NCBI RefSeq assembly: GCF_037975245.1
Contig: NC_092577.1
Location: forward strand, 1,958,501 to 2,022,500
Source: Apostichopus japonicus
Taxonomy: Eukaryota > Echinodermata > Holothuroidea > Aspidochirotida > Stichopodidae
DNA length: 64,000 nucleotides
Direction: 5' to 3'
In this document: positions 25,782 to 44,239 of the stretch, piece after piece
How positions within the stretch are numbered: the stretch's first letter is position 1
Layout of the letters: each line of letters begins with the position of its first letter
The notes under the pieces: model-generated
What the model was told of the DNA's origin: nothing
What the model saw: only the letters and a program-made list of their open reading frames with translations
The model's database searches: none
Position numbers and translations under genes: made by a program

Positions 25782-25880
25782 TATGCATTACAAAAGTAAA
25801 AACTGAGGATATGTGTAATGCCAACTCCCAATCCAGTTGTTGGGATTATACATTTCCTCAGTTGTTACTGTAAGCATAAT
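25782..25880. repeat. ~100-nt imperfect hairpin
   Basis: The arm from 25782 ('tatgcattac') through 'aactgagg' (25801) and 'gtgtaatgcc' pairs with the arm ending 'cctcagtt' (25856-25863) and continuing 'gttactgtaagcata'. The inner loop is about 10 nt around 25827-25835. Pairing is imperfect, with small bulges. It resembles a pre-miRNA-like fold or a short MITE; expression is unknown. Confidence 0.6.
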
Positions 25881-26018
25881 ATCACATGCTACAGATTTTT
25901 CAGCAAAACTCCAGTATTTACTGCGGTATACAGAACTTTACGACTGACAGTAGTTACTGTAATCTCTGTATATGAATCGGCTGACTCCTGATATCTCTGC
26001 AGAGGCGGACAGGGGAGG

Positions 26019-26388
26019 CAGTGGCGGAGCGTCCATACAGGGGCGGATGCCCCCCCCCCTGACGGACTCAAATGGACTGCTGGCGCCCTTTTCAGCTTTT
26101 TACCACTTTTTACTTATTCGCGATTATTGACTTTTTATTGCGCTCTCATCTACCTATTGACATTTGTCACATTTTGTTGGTGTAATTTTTTGACTCCTAT
26201 TTATTCTTCGTTTATCTGCAAATTAGCAAGGCCCGGAAAGGGTCATTTCCGGCGATCTAGGGAGTATCTTTACTCAAAAAAAATATGTACGCTCCGCGCC
26301 AACCTGTTGTGGCGCTCCGCTTAGATAGTGTCGAAAGCGCCCCTACAGACCATTCTCGCCCCGACTAATACCCCTAGCTCCGCCACTG
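26019..26388. mobile_element. hAT-like non-autonomous element (370 bp)
   Basis: 12-bp perfect terminal inverted repeats CAGTGGCGGAGC / GCTCCGCCACTG. They are flanked by near-identical 8-bp direct repeats, aggggagg (26011-26018) and cggggagg (26389-26396), one mismatch. TIRs starting CAG(T/C)GGCG with 8-bp duplications are typical of the hAT superfamily. No transposase is encoded. Confidence 0.8.
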
Positions 26389-26396
26389 CGGGGAGG

Positions 26397-26765
26397 GCGC
26401 GGGTTGGGGCGAAAAGTTCATTCCTAGTAGCAACAATTACCCTCAAATGTAAGGGATATAACATCATTATTTGAGAAGCAAATAATCTTTTGATGATATG
26501 TATCCCTGTCTAGCCATAACGCGACCTACAATTTTCTCTCAGATAGTCCAAGTACAGTCTAGGGCTATGATTTTACACCCATCGCGAGCATTGCTATATA
26601 ATAAGCCCGGGTAAAATATGTTAAGACATATAAATTGACAAATGGCTATTTCATAGCGAGTGGCTGTTGAACATAGACCCGTTCTCATACCAATAACAAC
26701 AACGTTCTCTTAAAAAATATCCGTGCAATTTGTCAACGTTTGTTTCGAAAATTATCTCGATAATT
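26397..26765. other. No gene seen
   Basis: Mixed-composition spacer between the MITE and the 42-bp array. No coding or RNA signal noticed. Confidence 0.4.
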
Positions 26766-29364
26766 ATGGAACGCCAAAAGGACCACGGTGACATGTACCA
26801 CTACTAATTCGAAGTGTACTACATCTAAAATGTCGCGTACTACTACTAATTCGAAGTGTACTACATCTAAAATGTCGCGTACTACTACTAATTCGAAGTG
26901 TACTACATCTAAAATGTCGCGTACTACTATTACTTCGAAGTGTACTACATCTAAAATGTCGCGTACTACTACTAATTCGAAGTGTACTACATCTAAAATG
27001 TCGCGTACTACTACTACTTCGAAGTGTACTACATCTAAAATGTCGCATACTACTACTCATTCGAAGTGTACTACATCTAAAATGTCGTGTAACTACTACT
27101 AATTCGAAGTGTACTATATCTTAAAGAACTACTACTAATTCGAAGTGTCTACATCTAAAATGTCGCGTACTACTACTAATTCGAAGTGTACTACATCTAA
27201 AATGTCGCGTACTACTACTAATTCGAAGTGTACTACATCTAAAATGTCGCGTACTACTACTAATTCGAAGTGTACTACATCTAAATGTCCCGTACTTCTA
27301 CTAATTCGAAATGTACTATATCTAAAATGTCGCGTACTACTACTAATTCGAAGTGTACTACATCTAAAATGTCCCGTACTACTACTAATTCGAAGTGTAC
27401 TATATCTAAAATGTCCCGTACTACTACTAATTCGAAGTGTACTACATCTAAAATGTCCCGTACTACTACTAATTCGAAGTGTACTACATCTAAAATGTCC
27501 CGTACTACTACTAATTCGAAGTGTACTACATCTAAAATGTCGCGTACTACTACTAATTCGAAGTGTACTACATCTAAAATGTCGCGTACTACTACTAATT
27601 CGAAGTGTACTACATCTAAAATGTCGCGTACTACTACTACTTCGAAGTGTACTACATCTAAAATGTCGCGTACTACTACTAATTCGAAGTGTACTACATC
27701 TAAAATGTCGCGTACTACTACTCATTCGAAGTGTACTACATCTAAAATGTCGTGTACTACTACTAATTCGAAGTGTACTATATCTTAAAGAACTACTACT
27801 AATTCGAAGTGTCTACATCTAAAATGTCGCGTACTACTACTAATTCGAAGTGTACTACATCTAAAATGTCGCGTACTACTACTAATTCGAAGTGTACTAC
27901 ATCTAAAATGTCGCGTACTACTACTACTTCGAAGTGTACTACATCTAAATGTCCCGTACTTCTACTAATTCGAAGTGTACTATATCTAAAATGGCGCGTA
28001 CTACTACTAATTCGAAGTGTACTACATCTAAAATGTCCCGTACTACTACTAATTCGAAGTGTACTACATCTAAAATGTCCCGTACTACTACTAATTCGAA
28101 GTGTACTATATCTTAAAGAACTACTACTAATTCGAAGTGTCTACATCTAAAATGTCGCGTACTACTACTAATTCGAAGTGTACTACATCTAAAATGTCGC
28201 GTACTACTACTAATTCGAAGTGTACTACATCTAAAATGTCCCGTACTACTACTAATTCGAAGTGTACTACATCTAAAATGTCCCGTACTACTACTAATTC
28301 GAAGTGTACTACATCTAAAATGTCGCGTACTACTACTAATTCGAAGTGTACTACATCTAAAATGTCGCGTACTACTACTAATTCGAAGTGTACTACATCT
28401 AAAATGTCGTGTACTACTACTAATTCGAAGTGTACTACATCTAAAATGTCGCGTACTACTACTAATTCGAAGTGTACTACATCTAAAATGTCGCGTACTA
28501 CTACTCATTCGAAGTGTACTACATCTAAAATGTCGTGTACTACTACTAATTCGAAGTGTACTATATCTTAAAGAACTACTACTAATTCGAAGTGTCTACA
28601 TCTAAAATGTCGCGTACTACTACTAATTCGAAGTGTACTACATCTAAAATGTCGCGTACTACTACTAATTCGAAGTGTACTACATCTAAAATGTCGCGTA
28701 CTACTACTAATTCGAAGTGTACTACATCTAAATGTCCCGTACTTCTACTAATTCGAAGTGTACTATATCTAAAATGGCGCGTACTACTACTAATTCGAAG
28801 TGTACTACATCTAAAATGTCCCGTACTACTACTAATTCGAAGTGTACTATATCTAAAATGTCCCGTACTACTACTAATTCGAAGTGTACTATATCTAAAA
28901 TGTCCCGTACTACTACTAATTCGAAGTGTACTACATCTAAAATGTCGCGTACTACTACTTCGAAGTGTACTACATCTAAAATGTCGCGTACTACTACTAC
29001 TTCGAAGTGTACTACATCTAAAATGTCGCGTACTACTACTAATTCGAAGTGTACTACATCTAAAATGTCGCGTGCTACTACTAATTCGAAGTGTACTACA
29101 TCTAAAATGTCGCGTACTACTACTAATTCGAAGTGTACTACATCTAAAATGTCACGTACTACTACTAATTCGAAGTGTACTTCTACTAATTTGAAGTGTA
29201 CTACATATGAAATGTCACGTACCACTACTAATTTGACATGTACTACTACTAAATTCATGTGTACTACATCTAAATTGTCACGTAATACTACTGATGTCAA
29301 TACCACTACCTCTAAAACGGAAGCTACTACTACTAGACCAATTAAACGCGAGAAATACACCTGC
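26766..29364 (+). repeat. 42-bp minisatellite array, ~57 copies
   Basis: The unit reads 'actactactaattcgaagtg' then 'tactacatctaaaatgtcgc' and 'gt'. As 42 is a multiple of 3 and the unit has no stops in several frames, at least four of six frames stay open: 14-residue repeats MSRTTTNSKCTTSK and CPVLLLIRSVLHLK on +, SSSTRHFRCSTLRI and VVVRDILDVVHFEL on -. A variant 'tatatcttaaag' recurs at 27115, 27779, 28107 and 28562, showing block amplification, and one-base losses ('tctaaatgtcc') shift the frame. The 3' end decays into NLTCTTTKF-like and TEATTT-like sequence before 'cgcgagaaatacacctgc' (29347-29364). Coding status is doubtful. Confidence 0.9.
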
Positions 29365-29849
29365 AATCCTGCATAAGATATAATCATAACAAAATTAAAT
29401 GTTCAAAATGTCATTTGAAATAGATGAAAAAGTGGAGGAATATGTGAAGATGGGAAAAAAAAATGATATCCTTTGAGGCTCGTATAAATGACAACTAATA
29501 AATTTAAAATATGGATTGAACTAACAGGTCTACCTTCAGCTAAACCTAGCCAAGTAAATGAACACCCAAGATGACTGAATATTCCAGTGAGGTAAATTTG
29601 CTCCAAGGTAATAAAAACAGTTTAAGAATTTTGACCAAAGGTGACCATATTTGGATATCTGGCATATTTGGGGCCAATACAGCATACGTATTATATTAAC
29701 TTAAGCCTAGCTTATAGGCCTAATTAAATAAGGTTAGCCTATTTGCTTTTGACAAATGACAGTGAAGTGCTGAAAGTAGGATTTAGCTAATGCCTACATT
29801 TTCTCGGTTTATTAGACAAGAAATGTCTTATAAGATCCCCTACATGATT

Positions 29850-30130
29850 TTAGAGCCTATATGGGTACACTGTGCAGTGATGTCGATTGGGTGCCTTGGC
29901 CTCAATATTTGAGAAAGTGGTCAGATGCTGGGGGTACACTCTCGTCCGTCGGATGGGGCGTTAAATGGCGGTCCCGGGAGCAGGAATGGGAACGAATTCA
30001 CACCCCTGCCTCGTTATCCTCTGAACACTTATCGAAGAGAGAAGGCTTGAAATAAGCCGGTGTTCATCCACGATCTAACAGGGATAGGGTCTCAATTAAG
30101 CTACTGTAAAGCTTCCTGATCATTGGATTT
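29850..30130 (+). mobile_element. SINE-like fragment
   Basis: Contains 'gggggtacactctcgtccgt' and 'cggatggggcgttaaatgg', 'cggtcccggg': word patterns common to short retroposons in marine invertebrate genomes. It is GC-richer than its flanks. A triplicated 'aatctcaacta' (30140-30175) follows. No A/B box pair was resolved, so the class is uncertain. Confidence 0.4.
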
Positions 30131-30352
30131 CTAAACTAAACAATCTCAACTAATCTCAACTAATCTCAACTAAACTAATGTGACGCTTATATATAAATTG
30201 ACATTTGTGTCTAAAATTTAATTATGCAAGTGTCGGCAAAAAGAGAACTCACACTGTCTTGATTTACTGCTCAGCAAGTATGCGTAGTACTACAGGCTAC
30301 CGCAGCATATACATGCATACTTTCTCAAATTTGCGACCTTTACATAGATTAC

Positions 30353-30620
30353 GCAGGTGTATTTCTCGCGTGTAGTCATTGGGTCAATGTTGTCGATAAG
30401 TTTGCGTACTTCGGCACATAGATTGTGCATAGCGCCATCGCTCCAATTTAGTAGTAGCAGCTTCCGTTTTAGATGTAGTACACTTCGAATTAGTAGTAGT
30501 AGCCTACGCCACATTTTAGATGTAGTACACTTCGAATTAGTAGTAGTACATGTCAAATTAGTAGTAGTATATGTCAAATTAGTAGCGGTACATGTCACTC
30601 TGGTCCTTTTGGCGTTCCAT
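30353..30620 (-). repeat. Inverted short sister copy of the 42-bp-array unit
   Basis: Read on the minus strand it begins 'atggaacgccaaaaggacca' exactly like 26766, carries only two or three 42-bp-type repeats, and ends 'cgcgagaaatacacctgc' exactly like 29347-29364. So the two copies share both ends in opposite orientation but differ in repeat number (about 57 versus 2-3). The minus frame contains TTREKYTC and LCAEVRKLIDNID, which could be ancient coding sequence. Confidence 0.75.
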
Positions 30621-30624
30621 AGAT

Positions 30625-31388
30625 AATAGGATATTGATAATGGTTACCATTGGTTTGTTTCGTAAATTCCAGGTTAATGGGAAATTTCATGTATAAAGAT
30701 TGACCCTTCCAAGTTAACACAGATGTTATTATTGCAATAGCATTGAACACATTGTATACTCTATGTACAGGGAGTGTATCACTAGATTAGCCCACAAAGA
30801 TTTCTTGATACACTTCCTTTCACAACTTTCAATAACTCTCTGTATTCGCTACAATTGATGTATATGTGTTGTGCAAAAAACAAATAAATAAACGAAGTTG
30901 ATTCAATTAGTGCCGATATCGTTCAACAATCACACAATACTGTAAGGGGGTCGTCCTCTTCGATCTCATGAGGGAAACCTTCAAAGTCCTTTTTAACTAT
31001 CATCACCACTGTCCCTGACGATACAGGGACAGTCCCATCGTCGCGTAAAGAACCAACCTTTATGCACTTCAAATAAAAAAAGTCATTAGTGTTATTAATG
31101 TCATTACTCGATGCATAATATTCAGAAAAAAAAAACTACTGGTTATCGATCAATAATTTATGGATACTTCTTACAGCGTCAGTTTGAAGAAAATAAAGTT
31201 GTAACCATTTACAAGAGTCTGCTGGAAATTAAAAAAAAAATATATGACTATAGCGTTCATTTGGAACAAAGTAATAAGTTAGTCTGCTTTAAGAAGTCTT
31301 AATTATTAAAACTCAGGCAAGGTTCCTTTTAAGCACATTTCTATATAGAAATCAAATATAATCCTAACTTATGGTTTTATTTTCACAG
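30625..31388. other. Upstream flank of gene A; exons 1-3 not seen
   Basis: AT-rich sequence. I looked on the + strand for counterparts of gene B exon 3 (the KDWLHDGLL segment) and exon 2 (WAEEFRDSGS) and saw none. Confidence 0.45.
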
Positions 31389-38058
<6,670 letters not shown>

Positions 38059-39310
38059 TGGTCAAGACCAGTGGTGACGTCACACTTCAAAGTACAAATT
38101 ACTCCTCCATTATCATTGCAGAGGTTTTCTTTGTCGGTACATTCATGAATCTACAGTTCGAACCTCATCAGACCAATGAGGTGTTAGATAACCCGCCCCT
38201 CCCCCTCTCCCCTACCAGGCACCTCTTTGTAGAGGTTAGTCAATATACCAGTTTTGAAATCCACACATGTTCTTTCCCATCTTCCCTAAGTATCATCTTC
38301 GTGAGATTTTATAAGCATTAAGTGATGCCACACTTGAAACAACCGTATATTCAATCGTCAGGCCTAGCGAGAGCGGGAGGGGGGGGGGGGGTCAATTGGT
38401 AGATACATGTCGCTAAGTCAGGGGCAGTTATGGGGTCTGGTGAAATATTGATGAAGGATAATGTAGACTCATTTTCGTAATGTACTTACGGAAACTGAAG
38501 ATTTCAAAAGAGGGTCCAGTGAAGTAATTATCTCCGTAGCCCGACATGGCTCTCGAAATCACTGAAATCCATCACCACTAGCACTAATGTTCATCAACTG
38601 GAATGTTATATACGTCACGGTTTAAGTCATCCCTACCTTTATCCAAATATAATGATTATTACCAGGGTGTGAAACACATTACACTTTACCCCTCCTGTAC
38701 CCGCCTACCCGTCCCACCACCTTATTTGTTTTTGTTGTTTTAGTTGGTTTAATTTCTGTCATTTTGTAACCATAATCCGTTTGAAAAACAAATTGAAGCA
38801 AGAGAGGAAAGAAAAGATGAGAGGAACGGGTGATGGGAGGAGGGGTGGGGGAGACGATGGGGCAAGGAGGAGAGCGGAGGACATTTGAGATATTGCAGCA
38901 GTTTCAACTTTTAAAACTAACCTTTAAACTAAGTCTTTGTTGTCTATTTTGTTTTATGTTTGTTGTTCAGTTATTTTTACAAGATTCCTTGTTTAATCGT
39001 GTCTAAATAAACACAAGGGAAGCCGGCTGGCACACCAGGGGCGGCGGGGCCGACGGGCACAGAGTGACAAGCTTCAATTTGTCTTATAAATTCAAATTCA
39101 TCCCAGGAAAATACCCCTTTCCGTATCCCTTTTGATTGTTAGAAAGTACCACTCTTGGACTTTTACATTTCAAAAGTGTCCTTCTGTTACTTCAAATGCT
39201 TCAATTTTGTTGAAAAAATACACAAACTTGTTATTAAGAAGTTTCCTGTCATTTACAGAATGAAAAGAGAATGAAATTTGAATTTCAAATAACGGAATAC
39301 TGCCTCTCAA
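38059..39310. other. Downstream of gene A; no further gene seen
   Basis: Likely 3' UTR followed by intergenic DNA. No close polyadenylation hexamer was pinned; an AATAAA lies at about 39005. Contains G-runs at 38380 and 38830-38880. Confidence 0.4.
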
Positions 39311-39319
39311 TGTTCATAC

Positions 39320-39402
39320 ACCCCCTCTCCCCTCTCCCCTCTCTCCTCTCCCCTCTCTCCTCTCCCCTCTCTCCTATCCCCTCTCCCCCTCTCCCCCTCT
39401 CA
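39320..39402. repeat. CT-rich simple repeat
   Basis: Iterated 'cccctctc' and 'ctcccctct' words. Confidence 0.9.
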
Positions 39403-39799
39403 TGTCGGCTGATAAGGAGTTGGCAGGGCAGCAACCACCAATGTTGGACTGCGTGAAGTTGAGCTCTTAATTCGTCGAGCGGAGGGGTCTAATGTGTGGG
39501 ATGAACCATCCCCTGTGAGATACTTAAGTAAAAATGGAGGTTCTTTATACACAAAACGGTTCTATAGTCTGCAATTTTTGAAACAATGTAGACAACTTTT
39601 CGACAACTGCACACCTGCGATTAATACATGTTCCTCAGATTTTACGTAATATTCCTCCTGCCAGTGAGGATGGGAGGGGTCAGGGAGGTCCCCCTGATTT
39701 TATTCATGGAGGTTAACGCTTTCCAGAAGTACACGTGGATGTAGGCGTCTACTGCCGAATGACATTCTCTTAACAAAATTAACCTAATTCATTCTAAAC

Positions 39800-40095
39800 A
39801 CTCCATGGGAGTGACTACGACTTCCAAGACACGACAAAGAGCTAAATTAGTGTCAAATGGACTTCCGATCTATGGATTGCAGATTCGGGTCCTGGCCAGA
39901 TCAGTACGTTATGTCACTTGGGCAACGCACTTTATCTCCATAACATCTCTTTTTCTAGGGGTATTGTTAATACTGTTAAGTGCCCTGCTTGTTTGAATTG
40001 TGCACACTTTATGACCAGAGTTCAGTGTTGTAAAAGTCGTACGAGAAGGCCTTGCCTTGCCACAAGACTGTAAATCTTCTACTTTACTTCAAACT
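39800..40095 (+). mobile_element. tRNA-type SINE-like element
   Basis: A B-box-like 'gattcgggtcctgg' lies at 39891-39904, followed by 'cttgggcaacgcactttatc', a phrase found in several animal SINE families, and a 3' part ending with pyrimidine-rich 'cttctactttactt'. The ORF across it is not a gene. Class assignment is inference. Confidence 0.5.
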
Positions 40096-40099
40096 CTAA

Positions 40100-41235
40100 A
40101 CAAACATTGTCCTTTACATCACTGATTCGAAGGGCCAGGGCGGCCATTTTGTAGTCATGTGAGGTGCCTTAGTGACACTATAGAGATCACAACGATTACG
40201 TTTCAGTTGGTTTTCTTTTATTTTTTTTAAAGATGAATGTAAACTGTGTTGTTGATAAAAGTAATGTCGAAGAATAGTTCATTTATACCTGAGGATATCA
40301 ACATTGACAAAACTGCTCATAACTGTATAAAGATGAATAATGGATGTAATAAAGAGAAGTGCACAATAATTTGAAGAACAGATATTTCGATGGATGTCAT
40401 ATTTAGACTTGTTCAAGCATCAAATCTCCTCATTAAAACTATAATAGTTTGATATAATGTCATAGATTTTACTGAGGTCGTGTGGGTGAGTTGGTCCTAA
40501 TCAACAAAGGGTCTATCATCTACAGATCACCCGGGTATTCAACCATTTTATTTTGTTGAGACAACCACAATTTTTCACCTGTATTATCTTGGCGACCCTC
40601 AATTGACTGATGTTGTGGGATGGGGAATGGATATTCAGGGAGCAAGCAGGCTTCTTACCCTTCAAAATTCATACCCTCTCGTTTTGTAAATTCTTACCTA
40701 TGATTAAAGGTGATTTGCTGCAAAAACGTTTGAAGTAATTTGTGTTCAAGATGTTTTCCACAATTCCTCGGGAACCTCCAAAAGCTTTTGGCGACCCCCA
40801 TTTTGAGTACCAGGATTCTACCACATAGCCTAATGTAGTTTGAGCTTGAATCTCTGTTAACATATTAGCAATTATATAAATACGGTTACCAAACATCCAG
40901 ACTTTTCCTGACGTGTCCATGTTTTCTATCTTTCGAGCGAAAGAAAACATAAACGAAACGAATTGTTCAGGCAGGGCGTATAACGTTGCAATTCATAAAA
41001 AAAAAGGAAACTTGTTGGAAGGTGATGTGCCATTCCAATTTGAGCAAAGCAAGGCAATAAATTCCCAATAGTCAAAATCCTTCACAAATTATGTTTTTAC
41101 AAATCATTTGGAAAGTTTCGTTACCACTCCCCATGCAGGTCGATAAAGGAAAGAGGGTGGTCCCCATCCCCCTCTCCCTCACCATGTCACAACAACTTGT
41201 TCTCCTCACGTCAGATCAGATGTGGTAACGCTTTT
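40100..41235. other. Intergenic, no gene supported
   Basis: A 93-codon minus ORF at 40669-40950 has an ATG but no family resemblance or neighbour support, so it is left uncalled. Confidence 0.4.
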
Positions 41236-42159
41236 CTAGAAATTAAATTTCAGATCGAATGAGAACAATTTTCCAGAATCTAATGTAGCAACAAGGAGTG
41301 ACCCTTTGTCATCTTCTTCTAATATACTCAAACAATATGAATCTTTGTTGACTGGTTTTGATGAAACTCTCCGGTGACCAACTTGGCTATATTTTAACAC
41401 GACGCATTGCCTTCCATCTGCTCTATATCGAACCCACAGGATATATATAAATCCGCTTTTATCTTTGCACACACTGATCGGTATCCAATCGGGCTCATCT
41501 GGGTCTGGTGATGACAAAAAATACTGTTTTCCGTACAGCCTACCTCCTCCTTCCTCCTTGGTGACTGAAAGAGCTGTTTTCTTCTCATAATCACAGACCA
41601 AGAGTGCATTGCTAACCACCGCCATATCAAATAGAGACCTGACCAGATATGGTAGTTTCATAGTGTGACAAAACTTCAATTTATAATCAAATACAAACAC
41701 TTTTCTGCAGTTCGTACCAACGAGGATTTGCTCCTTGACGAGATCAGTGGCTACACAGCGTACACACATATCGTCATACCAATTGGTCGTAATATCAGGG
41801 ATGGTCTTCTTTGTATATAATCCATTGCGGACATCGTACATACCTATTTCACAAGGTGCCGCAACGGTTGCAACCTTAGAATGTGGCAGAATGGCACAGT
41901 ATCGATGGGGATGATGTGGGTACCTGTCATTAGACCTACTCCTAAACGTATCCTGCCGTAACAGTTCTCGCCTACTCCTAAACGTATCCTGCCGTAACAG
42001 TTCTCCGTTTTGATTTAGAACAGTAACATGTGATTGGTCATCTGAGGCCAAACCAGAGACAACTATCCTTCCGCCATGGCCAGTTGTGATTCCGTTGACT
42101 AACCATTCTTCAGGGTTGAATCCTTTGATATTGATGACGGTCTTACCTCCTACTGCCAT
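41236..42159 (-). CDS. Beta-propeller protein, NHL/TRIM-tail-like (single ORF)
   Basis: 307 codons from ATG (42157-42159) to TAG. The sequence shows repeated blade-like patterns (GRIVVSGLA...HVTVLNQNGEL; ILVGTNCRKVFVFDY; GFIYILWV...VVLKYSQVG; GSLLVATLDSGKLFSFDL). This spacing and the 'hydrophobic strand, Gly, aromatic' rhythm match the C-terminal propellers of NHL or TRIM-like proteins. No RING, B-box or coiled coil is present in the frame. An acceptor-like 'ccttgtag' precedes an open TLLDVT before the ATG, so this could be the last exon of a longer gene; an in-frame TAG falls exactly across that AG. Residues near 56-80 hold a perfect 12-residue tandem duplication. Function unknown; a scaffold or ligand-binding role is only an inference from the fold. 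Confidence 0.65.
   Translation of the reverse strand: MAVGGKTVINIKGFNPEEWLVNGITTGHGGRIVVSGLASDDQSHVTVLNQNGELLRQDTFRSRRELLRQDTFRSRSNDRYPHHPHRYCAILPHSKVATVAAPCEIGMYDVRNGLYTKKTIPDITTNWYDDMCVRCVATDLVKEQILVGTNCRKVFVFDYKLKFCHTMKLPYLVRSLFDMAVVSNALLVCDYEKKTALSVTKEEGGGRLYGKQYFLSSPDPDEPDWIPISVCKDKSGFIYILWVRYRADGRQCVVLKYSQVGHRRVSSKPVNKDSYCLSILEEDDKGSLLVATLDSGKLFSFDLKFNF
41935..42005 (-). repeat. 36-bp in-frame duplication inside the propeller ORF
   Basis: The 36 bp starting 'cctactcctaaacgtatcct' at 41935 is repeated at 41971. It doubles ELLRQDTFRSR in the protein and keeps the frame. Confidence 0.9.
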
Positions 42160-42249
42160 TGTTACATCAAGGAGGGTCTACAAGGAACCTCCTTGGTTAC
42201 ATCATAAGAGAACAGTTACGGTAGAAGAGATCTGAAAGAAAGCATTGAT

Positions 42250-43240
42250 TCTTAAGTTATGGCGGCTATAATCAACAACAGACAGTGGCGGAATAAACAA
42301 CAAGAATTACCACGCAACAACAAAAAGAAACAGCAACAGCAACGAATACAATAATAATTGCAACAGCGAATTCGACAAAAAAAAGAAGAAAAAACGAGAT
42401 GCCAACACTTAGCAAAGCAAAACACTATGGAATGAAGCAACACTGATGACGAAAAGGCATCGACATCAATAACGACGACAGAAACGTAAAAATAGATGGT
42501 GAAAACATTAACAACGACAACGACGATGGCGTAACGACGTCAGACGACCATAATGAAGTGGGGTGCACAGGATTCTGAGGTGGGGCGAATTCAAAATTAC
42601 TTCCAACTGATTACTAAGGTAAGGGGATGAATCTTTATTATGGAAGGGTCATATGGCGTATGTAGGATAGTTTAATGAAGGGCTACTGCCATGGGGTCAC
42701 TGAAACCGACTCTCATATGTAGGGGTCCCCCCCCCTCCGAAAAAAGTAAACGTCAAATTGTGCGCTCTGAGACATATTTAGACTATGAACTAGATCTGTA
42801 TTTAAGTAACCTTACACGCAAGGGTTCAGTACGTTGCATGAGGTTGACGTCAGGGATGGGGGAGGGTTTACCCATAGTAATGGTTCAATTTATTCCCGTT
42901 GTATGCATAAGCGCCCGTCAGCTATTTTCCCCGACTGACGATTGGAGGTTGGGCAGTAACGACCATCCCTATACCTGTGTGCAAGACACTACAATAATGA
43001 TAACAAAGACATCAAACCAAACACTACAGATATTAACCAAACCAACAACGATGACAACAAAAACGTTCATAATAACGGCAACGGCGACGAAGACATCTGT
43101 GACGGTTGTAATAGATCCCAACGACGACAACAACGATAACAAAAAATATGTAGAAGTATGTCGTCGATAAAGAATACGAACTAAATGACAAAGACACGAG
43201 ACAAGACTGAAAAACAATACAGTTAATAGCAATAGCTTCA
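42250..43240. other. CAA/GAC-rich spacer, no gene supported
   Basis: Strong bias to 'aacaacaa' and 'gacgacaa' words on + gives long open frames on both strands that look Leu/Val/Cys-rich on -. These are compositional, not genes. Confidence 0.6.
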
Positions 43241-43249
43241 GCGATGACG

Positions 43250-43605
43250 ATGACAACGGTGGCAATGCCAACGGTGCCAATGTCAACGGTGACAATGCCA
43301 ACGTTGACAATTAAAACGGTGACAATGCCAACGTTGACAATGAAAACGGTGACAATGCCAACGTTGACAATAAAAACGGTGACAATGCCAACGTTGACAA
43401 TGAAAACGGTGACAATGCCAACGTTGACAATGAAAACGGTGACAATGCCAACGTTGACAATAAAAACGGTGACAATGCCAACGTTGACAATGAAAACGGT
43501 GACAATGCCAACGTTGACAATAAAAACGGTGACAATGCCAACGTTGACAATGAAAACGGTGACAATGCCAACGTTGACAATGAAAACGGTGACAATGCCA
43601 ATGAT
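43250..43605. repeat. 30-bp minisatellite, ~12 copies
   Basis: The unit is 'gacaatgccaacgttgacaa' plus 'tgaaaacggt' or 'taaaaacggt'. The two variants mostly alternate, giving a 60-bp higher-order period. As 30 is divisible by 3, several frames stay open (MPTLTMKTVT on +, VGIVTVFIVN and ALSPFSLSTL on -). Confidence 0.95.
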
Positions 43606-43911
43606 GACAGATGACAAAGGATATTGCTAGCCCAGCAAACAGCGGCGATAAGAATAGCAGTACCGCCATCTCCAATGAGAATAGTGAAGACGACAATAAT
43701 GACAACGAAACGGGACAAGATAGAAAAGCACAATAGTCACTGGCGATAACATCAGCGATGGCAACGTGGACGGGTGACAATGACAAAGCCGACGGCAGCG
43801 GTGAGTTTAAGAACAGCAAACAGCAAACAGCAACGATAACAACAGGAATATTACCATCGTCACTAAGGATAGTCAAGACGACAATAATTAGACAGGATAC
43901 CAAATACTATA

Positions 43912-44035
43912 GATAATGACAACAGCAACAGCTACAACAACAGCAACAACAACAGCGACAGCAACAGCGACAGCAACAGCAACATCTACAGCAACACCTA
44001 CAGCAACAGCTACAGCTACAGCAACAGCAACAGTG
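43912..44035. repeat. CAACAG/CAGCTA hexanucleotide repeat
   Basis: Iterated 'aacagcaacagc' and 'acagctacagc' words, imperfect. Confidence 0.85.
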
Positions 44036-44239
44036 AAGACAACCCAATTTAGAAAGAGAGTCACGATAAAATAGCGAGGATGACGACAGACAACTCTGCA
44101 AATCATGTGACAAATATACACAACAAAAAACGGTACCAGCAACTGTGACGACAGTGTTGACAATAAACAAGAATAATAGGCAGTTGTTTTCCTCATAGAA
44201 CCAAAAGCTGATGTAACGAGAAACATCAACTTCAATTTA

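Noticed and set aside
40669-40950. 93-codon minus ORF as a gene
   Set aside because: No family resemblance, no splice partners and no conserved neighbour.
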